DNA of 64,000 nt from assembly GCA_002081555.1 (NCBI GenBank), contig KV920962.1:46871-110870 (forward strand). The letters run 5' to 3'. This DNA comes from Protostelium mycophagum. Lineage: Eukaryota; Evosea; Variosea; Protosteliida; Protosteliaceae. Below, one piece after another: positions 21,117 to 33,282 of this stretch. Position 1 is the first letter of the stretch, and every line of letters begins with the position of its first letter. Position numbers and translations under genes: made by a program. The notes below the pieces were generated by a model that did no database searches, was not told the origin of the DNA, and was given only the letters and a program-made list of their open reading frames with translations.

Positions 21117-24016
21117 TCATTCATCGCCCTCATCATCCTCATCCTCCTCATCCTCGTCCTCATCATCCTCTTCCATGTCGTCATATTCACTGAGGTTGGT
21201 ATATTCCCCTTGCAACAACTTGTGGAATTGTATGTGGTCAATTGGTTTGTCTGGATCTCTCTCTTTCACTTTGATTTCCCACCATTCTGTTACTCTTCAT
21301 ATTTTTGAATTTTAAATTGTAGAAAAAGCGCCAAAAGACAAAAAATCTTGTATGAAATAAATACCTTCCCAAAGGTCCAATTCTTCGACTTCCATCTCAC
21401 AATTATACACCTTGGACAAGACATACAACCAATGCTAGAATTTTCAGCGAATTTTCCACCTAATTTCCGCAGAATTTCCACGAAATTTCACTCACATAGT
21501 GTGGTACTTGGTTGGCTTTGGCCCATTTCAAATTGGCATCAAACATTAATATCAATTTCGGGCGAACTCTTTCAGCCACAATTTTCGTCTTGATGTGCCG
21601 CAGGCAAGTGTTGCGCTGCGCTTCGTCTGGCGAATGGATCAACATCAAGATGCAGGCCTCTGTGAATGTCGTCTTTACTGACTTTATGTGTGCTGCAGAC
21701 AGTAATCTGTGTAGAATGAGGGTGTTTTATTATTTTATTTCTTTGTGTTGTGCATGTTTTTTTTGTTATTTTCATTTCTTTGTGAATTTTTATTTATTGG
21801 TCGAATAATCCAACAAAATAATCGATATAAAAATGCCAAAAATCATAAAAAATCACCTCTTCAGATAAGAGAGTCCCTCCGCCGTGTCGCCTTTTGCCAA
21901 AAGCAATCCCGCAAGTGCCACTTCTATTGTTTCGTGACAACCACCGTGCGCGTTCAGGGCCCCGCGGTACAATTTTTCGGCCTCTTCGTACTGATGTCTC
22001 GAGTGAACTAATAATTCGGCCAAGTTGCTGACGGTATAGACGTTGGGCCGATTGACAACCATGGACATGTGTTGTCTGCTTTTGTTTATTTTTGAAAAGA
22101 AATTCAATGATTTCCAAATTCATGAGATATATATTTTTTGTTAAACGAAGAAAAATAAATAATTCTTATTATTCAAGAATAAATGAAGATTAAAAAATAA
22201 CCTGTATAATGCTTCAGCTTCATCTACACAGTGTATCTGGTGATAAGCCAGTGCCAGAGCAAAAATCTTCTGTTCATTCACCGGGCCAGTACGGACCTGT
22301 GTGTTCAATCTGCTCCTCTCTACAAATATTCAATAATATATCATAACAAAAAACAATAAAAATATTTCACTTTTTTTTGTGAAATAAAAAAATAAAATTT
22401 CTGCAGAAATAAAAATAAAATAAAACCTAGAATCATTTTGGCTCTTGGTTCGTCACCCATGGATCTTCCCAAAAAATTAGTCAAGAAATAAATCCTCTCT
22501 TCATCACTCTCTACACCAAGCTATAAATATTCAGTAATATATTTCATATGATTATCGCGAATTTTTATAATGAAACGCTCATTCGCTGCGAGAGGTTTGG
22601 CTCTGCGTGTACCAATTTCTTGAAATATTTTCGAATTACCTCAAAACACCTCATGGCCAACGCGTGGTCTTTTCGGTACTATTATGGTTCAGTATCTCTT
22701 CCGAAATAAACATTCTTTTAAATTGTCACCTGCCACAAAAATATTGCATACGAGAATAAAGCTGAACCAGAGGGGTTATTGTTTAGCACTAATCTGTATA
22801 TTTTTTCCGCAAAGTTGTACTTATGAAGGCATTCCACCACGAATTCCGCGTACCGTTCCAGTACCCAAGGATTTCCTGAATCAATAAATTCCTCAACACA
22901 ATTTTTATTTCATTTCTGAAATACGCCGAAAAATCAAGATTATTATAAATTGAACGAATTTTCAGTAAAAAGATTTCTAGCAAAAATAATAAAATAATAT
23001 TACCAGGTATAATTGTGAGGAGTTGTCGGTAGCATTTGTCAGCTCTCGCGTAATTCTTCGGATTTATAGATAAAAAATGTGCGTATCTGTACAGCGCCGT
23101 CAGTATGGGTCTCGTGACTTGTCCGTTTGGATTTTTCATTTCCTTTTCCTCTATCTCACAAATCTCCAGCCCTTTTTTATACAATCTGTACTTCTTGTCA
23201 GCTGTCATTTGGTGACATCTCCGATCCTTTATGATGTGTTGCGATGGATTGTGTATGATATTTTGTTTGTTTGTAAATTGTTAATAGAAATAAAATTGTT
23301 TTGGTAAATATCCAATCAAAAAGGCGACACCATTTCTGGTGTATTCTTTTGATACATCAAAATCAGATCTGAATTAAAGATGATCAATCCTCACATCTCG
23401 GCGTCTTCCCAGGCAGCTGGCTCTGGTAATTCACAAAGAGAATCGGCGGCATGCACACACAACATGGGCGATTTCGGAAATTGATCGAGACCTCTCAAAA
23501 AGATATACACCTTCAACTGTGTGTCCACACTAGGCCAAGGTGCATCATCAGGGGTTAAGTAGTCGGTCACTTGTTTGGGTTCCGTGAATGTCTTGAGATC
23601 GTCCCTCCCTGTTTTAATGTGAAAATGGAAACGCTGTGAAAGAAATCTCGTGTCATCTGATGCCAACTGATCATCCATTTTGATCAGTCAATACCTATGC
23701 GAAAAAATGTTCTCCTCCACCCGTGCAACTGAGCATACCGCGATAGAAAACCCAACGTGTGAGGCCCAATTATTCGTTCTGTGCTCTCACAAAGCCCCAT
23801 CCAAAAAATGTTTTCTGAAGCCGTGATTATGTCGTACCACCACTTACAGACGCTTTCACATCTGTTTAAAGAAGGGGCGTCGAGCCATTTTAAAACTAGG
23901 GTGGTGATCAGTTCAAATCATCATTATCTGCAACATGTGACAACTAACTTACTGTCAGTTACTGTCTCGTTTGGAAGAAGATAAAATAATGAGATGTCCT
24001 CTTTTGTTGTGTTCAT
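21117..24016 (-). CDS. F-box protein with TPR region and acidic C-terminus
   Basis: The ATG at 24016 starts MNTTKEDISLFYLLPNETV. After an intron it continues as a classic F-box (TDILKWLDAPSLNRCESVCK, then WWYDIITASENIFW). A 38-nt intron joins this in frame to DDTRFLSQRFHFHIKTG. Later exons carry TPR-like helical pairs: ALYRYAHFLSINPKNYARAD, CYRQLLTIIPG, YTVSNLAELLVHSRHQYEEA and LYRGALNAHGG. The C-terminus is very acidic (MEEDDEDEDEEDEDDEGDE) and stops at 21117. An in-frame ATG at 23678 would give a TPR-only product; I prefer the longer model because the F-box exons splice cleanly. F-box proteins act as SCF ubiquitin-ligase substrate receptors; the TPRs would be the interaction surface. The substrate is unknown. 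Confidence 0.75.
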
Positions 24017-24264
24017 GGCGAGGTATGAAATATTCGGTGAACCAAAATGTCGACTGAAATCTGCGAGGGGAGTACGCTCAAAAATTTGAAATTCTGCCTT
24101 CCATCGGCAACATCATTGTTAAAGACGTGACAACCTCTTCGGTTAAAGTCAGAAGTCGCCATAAATGGATTAGAAAGACGCATGATGACGACACATTTGC
24201 GAGTATGTTTTTATTGACACAGTATGGATAGCAATACTCAATAGGACCAACTTCACCAACACCT

Positions 24265-26284
24265 TCACTTCAGAAACTACATCAAGGTCAGAAAAATGCA
24301 TGTCGATTTGTAGTTATTTTTTCTTACAACAGAGATTTTTTAATATAAATTTAGATATCGAATATAAATATAATGGAAAATAAATTCCCAAAAATAAATA
24401 CCTTCGCCATGGTCTCCTGCTTGCATTCACCACCCTTAGTTCTATCAAATGAATACTTATAATAGCTGCCATCTGCACATACAACTATAAATGTTAGTCA
24501 AATATTTATTTTTATTTATCATACACGCACATAAAATAAATAAATAAATTGTGGCCCAGTCACAAACATAAACTCTTCGATTGTGTGGTGGAAATTTGAA
24601 TTTTTGAAAAAAGTTCGGTAATAACCGTGAAAAATCACGGTATGGAACCGTGACCTTCTTATGTCCAAATCGTCGTTCATCACAATTTATGCTCATTTTC
24701 TTACCGATAACATTGTTAGAATCGGCGCCAGAACCAAAGCAGCAGATGGAGTTACTCTCTGGTATATGGAATGATGCAAAGCTCCACTCTGAGCTGAAAT
24801 AAGATGGCAATATTTCCTTCATAAAGGACAAGCTGGAGACTCTCGTCTTGTTATCGTCTGCCGCTTTACTTCTGCGGTTTTCCTCTTCTCTTTTGCTGTT
24901 GTCGTTATTATTTGTTTTATTTCGGTATATATGTAGTTTGACGGGGTTGTCTCTTGGCGCGAAAAATAGGTTTTTAAATTTCAAAAAGCTCACTCGTGTT
25001 CTGCAGAGAGACCGTAGATATGAACTGTTCCCTTGTGACTGGACACACACAGCCATTCTGAGTTTGCAGAAAAAGCTAGAGAATAAATGTCTGCACGGTC
25101 AGCACCTCTTCTGAGTTCTTTAATTTGTGTTCCACTCTTTGTGTCCCAAAGTCTAACAAGGGTTCCCTATTGATATATAAATGTTCTGACGTCATCCATC
25201 ACTGATGGAAGATGTTCTGGTTTTGGATTTCATGTGTGATTAGGACGTCTTGATCAGACATAAATCTGCATAACAACAGTTGTATTTAACACAAGTAAAT
25301 CAACTTGTGATCACCAAAATACTGCGGCATGCATATACGTGACAGCGGCAGAGCCGCTCATTTCCAAGGACATCCCGAGTGAAGGGGGTCCTGCCGGCGT
25401 AATACTATGGATGCCATCCAATCTATAATGTACGAGAAGGAGACATGAAAATGTTGATGTGATCAGATATGTAAGTTTTACCTTCTCGGAGGCCGTGGCC
25501 ATCTTGGACCCATCCAAGTTCAAGACGATCTGTGTAAGTCCATTGTTATGAGCGTTAATGATCTGCGTCTGCTTCAGGTCATAAAGCTCAACATGAACAG
25601 TGCCGGGCTTGATGCCTGGAACAGCTAAGACGATGTTGGGGCTGGCGCTCAGAGCGCACAGTCCTACTCTGATCAGCCGCTTACATTCTACGGATATTGT
25701 ATGGACAGTCACAACTCACCTCTGGGGTTTGGGGAGGTCTCAATTTGGTGGAGTAGCTGGAGATCGGCAAAGTTATACACATACACTTTATTCTCTAGAA
25801 CCACAACGATCCTGACATGATTAAGCGAAAAGATAATGAAAGGACTCAAACCTGTCACGGCGTAGTTTAATGGCCTTCACTTCGCTCTTGAATTCAAGTT
25901 CCGCTATACATTTGTTTTGATAATCGTCCCATATCATAGCCTATTGACTTTGTAAGACTCGTCTTGAGCCCGAATAATCCTTAGAAGTGAATACAAACCT
26001 TATTCTCTGGAAATTTGGGGTTCGTGCCTGAGCCGACCAGTCCAAGTATGTTTGAACGGAATAACATCTCCACTATACCAATGCCTCCAGAATCGAAGTC
26101 TGCGATGAGATCAACAGACGTACCGGTGCCGTTCAATACCTCTTCTGAAACGTTCCTTCAACGGATCTGAATTAAAAATACAGAACCCCTTCTGTGTGGC
26201 ACAAGCTATGCATCCATAATCCTGATTGAAAGAGGCAAAAACCAGCTCGCTGACTTGCTTATCTTTGGCAAGCCGCATAGACAT
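24265..26284 (-). CDS. WIPI3/4-type PROPPIN (Atg18 family WD-repeat phosphoinositide-binding protein)
   Basis: The ATG at 26284 ([20 protein letters not shown]) leads to [14 protein letters not shown] and [12 protein letters not shown]. The later WD exons include [34 protein letters not shown] and [15 protein letters not shown]. The diagnostic segment [20 protein letters not shown] follows, with [11 protein letters not shown]. The LRRG motif (FRRG equivalent) binds PI3P and PI(3,5)P2. [20 protein letters not shown] and a short terminal exon (MAKFLK) match the WDR45B/WDR45 branch. Known role: autophagosome formation at ER-phagophore contacts. A Lys-rich insertion ([19 protein letters not shown]) sits in the loop before FMKE. 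The gene is divergent from the lipase gene, 92 bp apart. Confidence 0.93.
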
Positions 26285-26376
26285 CGTGTCCTTTCTGTGA
26301 AGGCCGTGGTGCAAATTAAACCGAGATATCGCAAAAGTTTGAAACGACAAATTTTTTGTTTTTTGAAGGAGGAAAC

Positions 26377-29300
26377 ATGTACAATCGGGTCGCAGGCCTT
26401 CTATTTGGCATACGCATACTATGGACGCTTTCTTACGCACCAATATTTAGTATCTTGGTGGTGCTGATCACCAAGAGTAACATCCACATTTTCTTCTCTT
26501 TGAACAGAGACAGTCTCGCCACACAGTCATCTTCTTATTTCATGTCGCTCATCAGATGTATTGATTCTTTTGAATTAAGAGATGAGTTGATTCATTTTAG
26601 TTTTCAATCTGACTCTGTTGGCTCTCATCTTCTTTTCGATCTACATACTATTGAGTATACCTCTAAATAATGTGACCCTATTTTGGTTGGATTCTTTGGA
26701 CGAACAGGAACACCCACAATTAAGAAGAGTCATACAGAAGGTATGACTGAGATCTTCACAATTAACACACCTCTGTTGAGTGGACTTATTTCCTGTAGAT
26801 CGATGTGGTCCTATGTTCGGGATCATTATATGTCAGGACAGCGGTGATCGCCTTCATTATGGCCATCCTTCCCACCTTGACCAACAGACTCTTCTTCGAA
26901 CTCGTCATCAGTGGGTCTTCTTCTTCATCATGTCATTCCATTTTGATTTTCAGATGGTCTTATGCCACGTCATAAAGAATATGTATTCTCCGGCAACTTT
27001 TTGTTGTACACAAATATGGGTCGCGATTCCCAGAAAGAAGAGCCGCAATACAAATATTCATACTAGCAAATGAAGTAAAATCTTTTGGCCTGCAGCACCT
27101 TTCTATACCGTGGCTGCGCCCCAATAAAACACGATCGCGGCACCACAATCAAACAAAAACGATCGACAGAACACGTGAAAATTGCGGTTATTCACGCGAA
27201 ATAATTGTGGTATTCAGAACCTAAGAAGCTAGTATCTGAAGAAAAATTTCTGAATAATGATGACAGGCAATAACCGGGATTCTGACGTAGAGTTGACCAA
27301 GTCTTTAGTCAGAGGCGTTATCATTCTTTTAGAAGTAGATATTATTCATTTTTTCCCCCATCTCTTTACATTTTAAAATTTATTTGTTATAATTGAATAG
27401 AAATGTTCTATATAAAATAGAAATAGAAAAATCTGAGAAATTAAAATAAAATAAATGTAGGTATCTCTGTTATTATTGTGTGGGTTATTATGGGTCTCTT
27501 CGGATCCCAAAGGACCTTTCCGCAAATTTTTTGGGTTAGGAGAACAAGAAGATTCTGGGAAAATAATATTACCCATATTGAAATTTGTCTGGTTGCTTGG
27601 ATCCTTCATCATCGCACTCAGATCTGAACGCGGTATGATTTTTATTTTATTTTCATTTTATTGATGATTTTATTAAGTTTTTTCGAATTTTACCAGATTT
27701 TCAACAAAGTGAAGTTGAAAAAATAATTATTTATCACTGCGGCAGAGTCATCATCTTTGCGATTAATATCTCACAGCCCCGATCATCGCTGGGGCCAGAA
27801 CCATAATAGTTGGTTGTATTCTCAACACTATATTAACAGTAGGCTGGCTCATATGTCTGTCGCTGGTACAGATCCACAGTTTCGTGAAGAGGCCACCCTC
27901 TCGTAACCGAACCAACATATCTGCCGTCTTTTTATTTTTAATTATGGGATTGTTCGCCGTACTCACCAAGAGCAACTGTGAGTTTGGTTTTTGAGTGCCG
28001 CCATTATGTGCCATATCTTGGATTATTTAGATTTATATTTTTGTTTTGTGTCGAAAATGCTGACATTCTTGCAAGGCACTTTTATATTTTCGAGCAGATT
28101 CCTCTGTATCTATCGCATTTATTTTGTTCAACTCTGATGTGCATATTTATCTATGGCATTTCATGCCATCTACAATGCTCTAAACTGGTTCTGTGCGGCA
28201 AGTTCACACGGGGGAAAAGACAAATGAAATTATTTTCTGATATTTACAGTGATCTTGTTATCTTCTATATCTATAATCGTATGTGCATTCAAGTTAGGAC
28301 TGTTTGAGGTGAGGCCTTTTTCCAATTTCACGTTAAAATTCTATTCAAATATAGTTGCAAAGATTTTTTTTGCGTAACGAAAATCCAACTTTCATTATGG
28401 CGGCCTATTCAAAATTGAAATAAAGACAGCGCCCGCCTGCAACAAGAGAAGAAAGAATCCAGCAGCCCTTACTAGTATGCCTTTGACATTTTAATTTTAT
28501 CTGACAATTTTTTTCATTTTATTTCCATCGAAAAGATCTCCAAGAAATGACTCTACTCAGCACGGACATTTGAGCTTTTTCATAACAACGATGTTGTATT
28601 TAGTTTTCACTCTTCTTTTGGTCGTACTCCTCGGTAACTTTTATGTGATTTTTTCTATATATAAATATATATTTATTATACTAAAGCAACATTTTTCGAA
28701 GAGACAAAAGGAACCACCACAAACAGTTGTGAAGCACAAAAATATAATGCTACAGTTTTCAAACAGGTGAGTCACCTTATTTTCAATTGTAAAGCTTCGG
28801 GCGATCCACCATTTTATTTACGTATGCCCGGAGGCCCTCCGGCTGTCAAAAAGTTTGCACGTCGACCACACCTCTGGATTCAAACTTTTATTTGCGGTTG
28901 CTTCGGAGAACAATCGAGAATATGATTCCACAAAAAACGAATTTGAAAAAAACTGAAAAATAAAATGTGAAAAAATTGATTTGCGAAAAAATGTCGAAAA
29001 AATCCAAGGAAAAAAATAACAGAAAAAGATTGAGAGAAAAGAGGAGGACTACAAGAGTTACGGTTATCCATTGTGTAATGTGAGTAGAAAAAATCAAAAT
29101 ATGGACTGAAAAATATACAGCAAAGATGGCACGATCTGGACATTGTAGATTTTTCACTGATGTCATATTTAGCATACTGGAAAGGTATTTTTTTTCACAA
29201 TAATATTTCAATTGGATAAAAGGAATATTTCCTAGAAAAAATACAGAGATGAGAATGACAATATACAGGGGAAGGAAAGGGAAATTGCATGGAGATGAAA

Positions 29301-31985
29301 TTTCAGCAAGAATTCACGGAGTTATTTGATCCTCAGGATTGGGTGAAGAAGGAAGATGTCTCTGCCACGAGTGTCGCCTTCTACGACTTGTATTCCAAGG
29401 TAACGGCCCATCTCTCTTCCATTGTATACTATTTGCGAATGTTGGCTTTGTCGAGTCATCACATCGCCTCTATGGCTCAATGGAACAGCGCTTGGCTACG
29501 AACCAAGAGATTCTGGGTTCGATCCCCAGTAGAGGCTTCTTTTTTCTTTTCCATTTTTTGCCGTGGCAATCTTGACTTTCTTTCAGAGCAGAAACTTATC
29601 AGTCATCACAATCAGAGGAACCACATCAAGATTCCTTGACATCTTACAAGATGTAGACTTGTACGCTGACATCGGCCTTTTCCAGGTTTTTTTCATATTT
29701 TTTGGCTTGCAGAATTGTCATCATGAATAATATTAATGTTTTAAAAGGTGATATCCACATTTATGCCTGTGATGAACATACTTCCCGACACGCTCATCGC
29801 CGATCTCGTCAGAATAGCTTCTATACCACAATTTTGGACTCACAATGACCATCAATACTACCATCCAGTTGTTCAGTACGCAATTTTCATTTTGTTTTCA
29901 TTTCTAGATATAAAAAAAATTTAATCACCCTCCTCCCAAAAAGATTCAAAAAACTCGAAATCTCTGAAAAAGTTATTCTTTTTCTCGGAAAAATATCGTC
30001 GCATAAAACGTCAGAATTGACGTCTCTGACAGGTATGTATCCAAGATAAAAGACAGAGAGGTAGTAATTGTGGGTCATAGTCTTGGTGGTGCTATCGCTC
30101 AAATCGTCGGCGCCAAGCTTGAACGGGCCTCTTTTGCATTCTCCGCCCCCGGGATTTTTTATACCCGAAGGAAGGTGGGCGTAAGTCTCCAAAATATCGA
30201 GAAATATACCATAANNNNNNNNNNNNNNNNNNNNNNNNNNNNNNNNNNNNNNNNNNNNNNNNNNNNNNNNNNNNNNNNNNNNNNNNNNNNNNNNNNNNNN
30301 NNNNNNNNNNNNNNTATTTGCGGTTGCTTCGGAGAACAATCGAGAATATGATTCCACAAAAAACGAATTTGAAAAAAACTGAAAAATAAAATGTGAAAAA
30401 ATTGATTTGCGAAAAAATGTCGAAAAAATCCAAGGAAAAAAATAACAGAAAAAGATTGAGAGAAAAGAGGAGGACTACAAGAGTTACGGTTATCCATTGT
30501 GTAATGTGAGTAGAAAAAATCAAAATATGGACTGAAAAATATACAGCAAAGATGGCACGATCTGGACATTGTAGATTTTTCACTGATGTCATATTTAGCA
30601 TACTGGAAAGGTATTTTTTTTCACAATAATATTTCAATTGGATAAAAGGAATATTTCCTAGAAAAAATACAGAGATGAGAATGACAATATACAGGGGAAG
30701 GAAAGGGAAATTGCATGGAGATGAAATTTCAGCAAGAATTCACGGAGTTATTTGATCCTCAGGATTGGGTGAAGAAGGAAGATGTCTCTGCCACGAGTGT
30801 CGCCTTCTACGACTTGTATTCCAAGGTAACGGCCCATCTCTCTTCCATTGTATACTATTTGCGAATGTTGGCTTTGTCGAGTCATCACATCGCCTCTATG
30901 GCTCAATGGAACAGCGCTTGGCTACGAACCAAGAGATTCTGGGTTCGATCCCCAGTAGAGGCTTCTTTTTTCTTTTCCATTTTTTGCCGTGGCAATCTTG
31001 ACTTTCTTTCAGAGCAGAAACTTATCAGTCATCACAATCAGAGGAACCACATCAAGATTCCTTGACATCTTACAAGATGTAGACTTGTACGCTGACATCG
31101 GCCTTTTCCAGGTTTTTTTCATATTTTTTGGCTTGCAGAATTGTCATCATGAATAATATTAATGTTTTAAAAGGTGATATCCACATTTATGCCTGTGATG
31201 AACATACTTCCCGACACGCTCATCGCCGATCTCGTCAGAATAGCTTCTATACCACAATTTTGGACTCACAATGACCATCAATACTACCATCCAGTTGTTC
31301 AGTACGCAATTTTCATTTTGTTTTCATTTCTAGATATAAAAAAAATTTAATCACCCTCCTCCCAAAAAGATTCAAAAAACTCGAAATCTCTGAAAAAGTT
31401 ATTCTTTTTCTCGGAAAAATATCGTCGCATAAAACGTCAGAATTGACGTCTCTGACAGGTATGTATCCAAGATAAAAGACAGAGAGGTAGTAATTGTGGG
31501 TCATAGTCTTGGTGGTGCTATCGCTCAAATCGTCGGCGCCAAGCTTGAACGGGCCTCTTTTGCATTCTCCGCCCCCGGGATTTTTTATACCCGAAGGAAG
31601 GTGGGCGTAAGTCTCCAAAATATCGAGAAATATACCATAAATATCGTCCCCTTTAAAGATCCAGTCACCAAGGTAATTTTTTGGCAAAATTCTGCGGTTT
31701 ATGTTCTGTTTAACATACTGAACAAAAGTTAAATAAACGTGATATTGTTGCGTCAATTTTAATGTCTAAACAGGTGGATAAACATGGTGGACTTGTGCAG
31801 CAGGTGGGCATCTTCGTGTTCTTTTCTTAGCTCTAACATGATCTCAGATCATGTGCCGAGAAAAAAACCCAGCAGAATGCCACAGAATCACACTGACTAT
31901 GTGTGAATTATGGAAGAACTGCAGACCAAGCACTCGAGCACCTCCTTTGGTGTGCGAACAGCACAATAAAGAAGTGGCCGTTTGA
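26377..31985 (+). CDS. Membrane class 3 lipase, sn1-diacylglycerol lipase type (interrupted by assembly gap and duplication)
   Basis: The ATG at 26377 (MYNRVAGLLFGIRILW) starts an N-terminal region of several hydrophobic segments in successive exons (YAPIFSILVVLITKSN, LLALIFFSIYILL, TILTVGWLICLSLVQIHSF, VFLFLIMGLFAVLTKSN, MLYLVFTLLLVVLLG). The alpha/beta-hydrolase part follows: LSVITIRGTTSRFLDI, LQDVDLYADIGLFQ and the nucleophile motif VGHSLGGAIAQIVG. Then come SAPGIFYTRRK, IVPFKDPVTKVDKHGGLVQQ and a Cys-bearing end, IMCREKNPAECHRI and TLTMCELWKNC. The layout resembles diacylglycerol lipases. The stop is at 31985. The annotated interval contains an artificial repeat: removing 30215-31640 restores one continuous gene. 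A tRNA-Arg gene lies in the intron at 29400-29586. Confidence 0.85.
28889..30214 (+). repeat. First copy of a 1,326-bp exact duplication (contig overlap)
   Basis: Matches 30315-31640 at a constant offset of 1,426. It ends exactly where the N run begins. It contains lipase exons and the intronic tRNA-Arg. Confidence 0.95.
29466..29537 (+). tRNA. tRNA-Arg(ACG), nested in a lipase intron
   Basis: A cloverleaf is readable: acceptor GCCTCTA/TAGAGGC, D-stem GCT/AGC, anticodon stem CTTGG/CCAAG around loop CTACGAA (anticodon ACG), variable AGATT and T-arm CTGGG-TTCGATC-CCCAG. It lies inside the 187-nt intron 29400-29586 of the lipase gene, in the sense direction. A T-rich run follows at 29537-29555, suitable as a Pol III terminator. 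Confidence 0.93.
30215..30314. other. Scaffold gap (100 N)
   Basis: Exactly 100 undetermined bases, a standard placeholder for a gap of unknown size. It joins two contigs whose ends are identical over 1,326 bp. Confidence 0.99.
30315..31640 (+). repeat. Second copy of the 1,326-bp exact duplication
   Basis: Identical to 28889-30214. It begins directly after the N run and then continues into unique sequence carrying the lipase 3' exons. This is the expected signature of two contigs that overlap but were not merged. Confidence 0.95.
30892..30963 (+). tRNA. tRNA-Arg(ACG), duplicate copy within the repeated contig end
   Basis: Same sequence and context as the tRNA at 29466-29537. It should be counted once if the duplication is an assembly artefact. 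Confidence 0.85.
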
Positions 31986-32455
31986 CCACCGTATTGGTGT
32001 TTTTCACTTTCCCGCACAAGCGAGAGTGTTCAATGCAGAAAAGACGAATTTTGAGGTCCAAACACTTGTGCTGTCAAAACATGTTCTGTGACAGGAGACA
32101 TCTGCCAGATGATTTTTCCAGACCGACTTCCGGAATTACGCAAATTAGAAATGGCTGAGAGAGAATAACATTAAGTTCCACACGAGAGGAGCTGATTGAC
32201 GAGGGTCACTACATACACTCACTCGACTCAGACATCGACGTGTACGCTTTTCAATCAATCACGTTGATCAAAGTTTGGAACTTCGTTTTCAATACTATTG
32301 AGCTTTATGGAAAATATCAAATAAAAGTGCAGATAATGGTTAACCATTCCTTAAAAGTGATATGTTTTTATACAAAATTTGAACTCTGACCAAATAGCAC
32401 AGAGGTGAAGGACTTCTAAGATTAACGATCCAAGGAATATATATTGAATTTATAA
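31986..32455. other. Intergenic span with a gene-fragment relic
   Basis: It holds the lipase 3' region, an inverted fragment of the neighbouring gene at 32183-32239, and otherwise AT-rich sequence with no supported gene. Confidence 0.4.
32183..32239 (+). pseudogene. Inverted 57-bp copy of part of the gene at 32456-32931
   Basis: 54 of 57 bases match the reverse complement of 32692-32748, coding for REELIDxGHYIHSLDSDID. The plus-strand frame runs a little further but stops without resembling the rest of the parent. It appears to be a fragment of a second, inverted copy. Confidence 0.7.
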
Positions 32456-32931
32456 TCACAGGGCCGAGGTATACACGCTCTGGTCCTTGTATATGACCTC
32501 CACAGGGTGAGCATAGTATCCGTTGTGGTCGTTACAGATGATCATGTACACGTCGAAACGATCTCCCTCCTGACCCTTTGACATCGACAACCTCACTCCC
32601 ACACTGTTGTCTGCGCTCAAGTTCTCCTGCAGTACGTCAGTGAACAGAACAACCGACACAAGACACTCACAATCTCGAAGAGATGAAGACAGTCGATGTC
32701 TGAGTCGAGTGAGTGTATGTAGTGACTGCCGTCAATCAGCTCCTCTCGACTCGGCATCCCGTGCTGCTTTGCTGTGATCTTCTCACAGCAGCTGTTCTCT
32801 CGTGGATCGCCTAATAAGAATGACACGCATCCACCGGTTGTCTTAAACACCCATCCTGTGCAGTCAACTTCGCGGGGCTCTTCGAAGGAAGTAATGAGTG
32901 AGCCTTGTTGTGTTGTATCTGTGCTTTCCAT
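32456..32931 (-). CDS. Unknown cytosolic protein (two exons)
   Basis: The ATG at 32931 (MESTDTTQQGSLITSFEEPR) is followed by a Cys- and Gly-containing segment (CTGWVFKTTGGCVSFLLGDP) and IDGSHYIHSLDSDIDCLHLF. A 45-nt intron (GTGAGT...CTGCAG) joins ENLSADNSVGVRLSMSKGQE and a final stretch with YMIICNDHNGYYAHP, stopping at 32456. It is about 145 residues with no signal peptide. I do not recognise the family. The alternating hydrophobic pattern suggests a beta-rich fold. A near-identical inverted fragment lies 450 bp downstream, so the gene may belong to a locally duplicated family. Confidence 0.6.
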
Positions 32932-33282
32932 GGGTATATTAATATTGCTGTTTTATTATTCCTGCTGCGGAATTTCCGAGAGAACGCAAATTTTCTGGTC
33001 AGAACTCCGGGTTGGAAAAGTTGACATTGTAAAAAGGAAAAGAAACTTCTCGAATGTCAACGTTCATTTAGGTTGATGAATTTTGCCAATGGTTCAGTCA
33101 TTATGTGTAAATATTCTCCTTATTGGCTGGAAAACTTCAAAACACCCAAAGTGGACTTTTTTATCGCACTGCATTCTGATGCTTTCGTAAAAACATAATA
33201 TGATTTTGAGGATTTTTGTTGGTGAAAATCAATATTGGTGCAATTACAACGGATAAAAAATGAATTAATCAGTTTTATTTGC
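32932..33282. other. Intergenic, no feature seen
   Basis: AT-rich. It includes the upstream region of the gene starting at 32931 and the 3' region of the gene ending at 33283. No supported ORF or RNA gene. Confidence 0.35.

Noticed and set aside
24457-25056. 199-codon continuous minus-strand ORF as a separate gene
   Set aside because: It is the read-through of WIPI exons and introns; WD-family motifs require splicing across it.
28880-29211. Hydrophobic minus-strand ORFs (88-107 codons) repeated after the gap
   Set aside because: They are antisense to A/T-rich lipase introns and exons; the plus-strand hydrolase reading is well supported.
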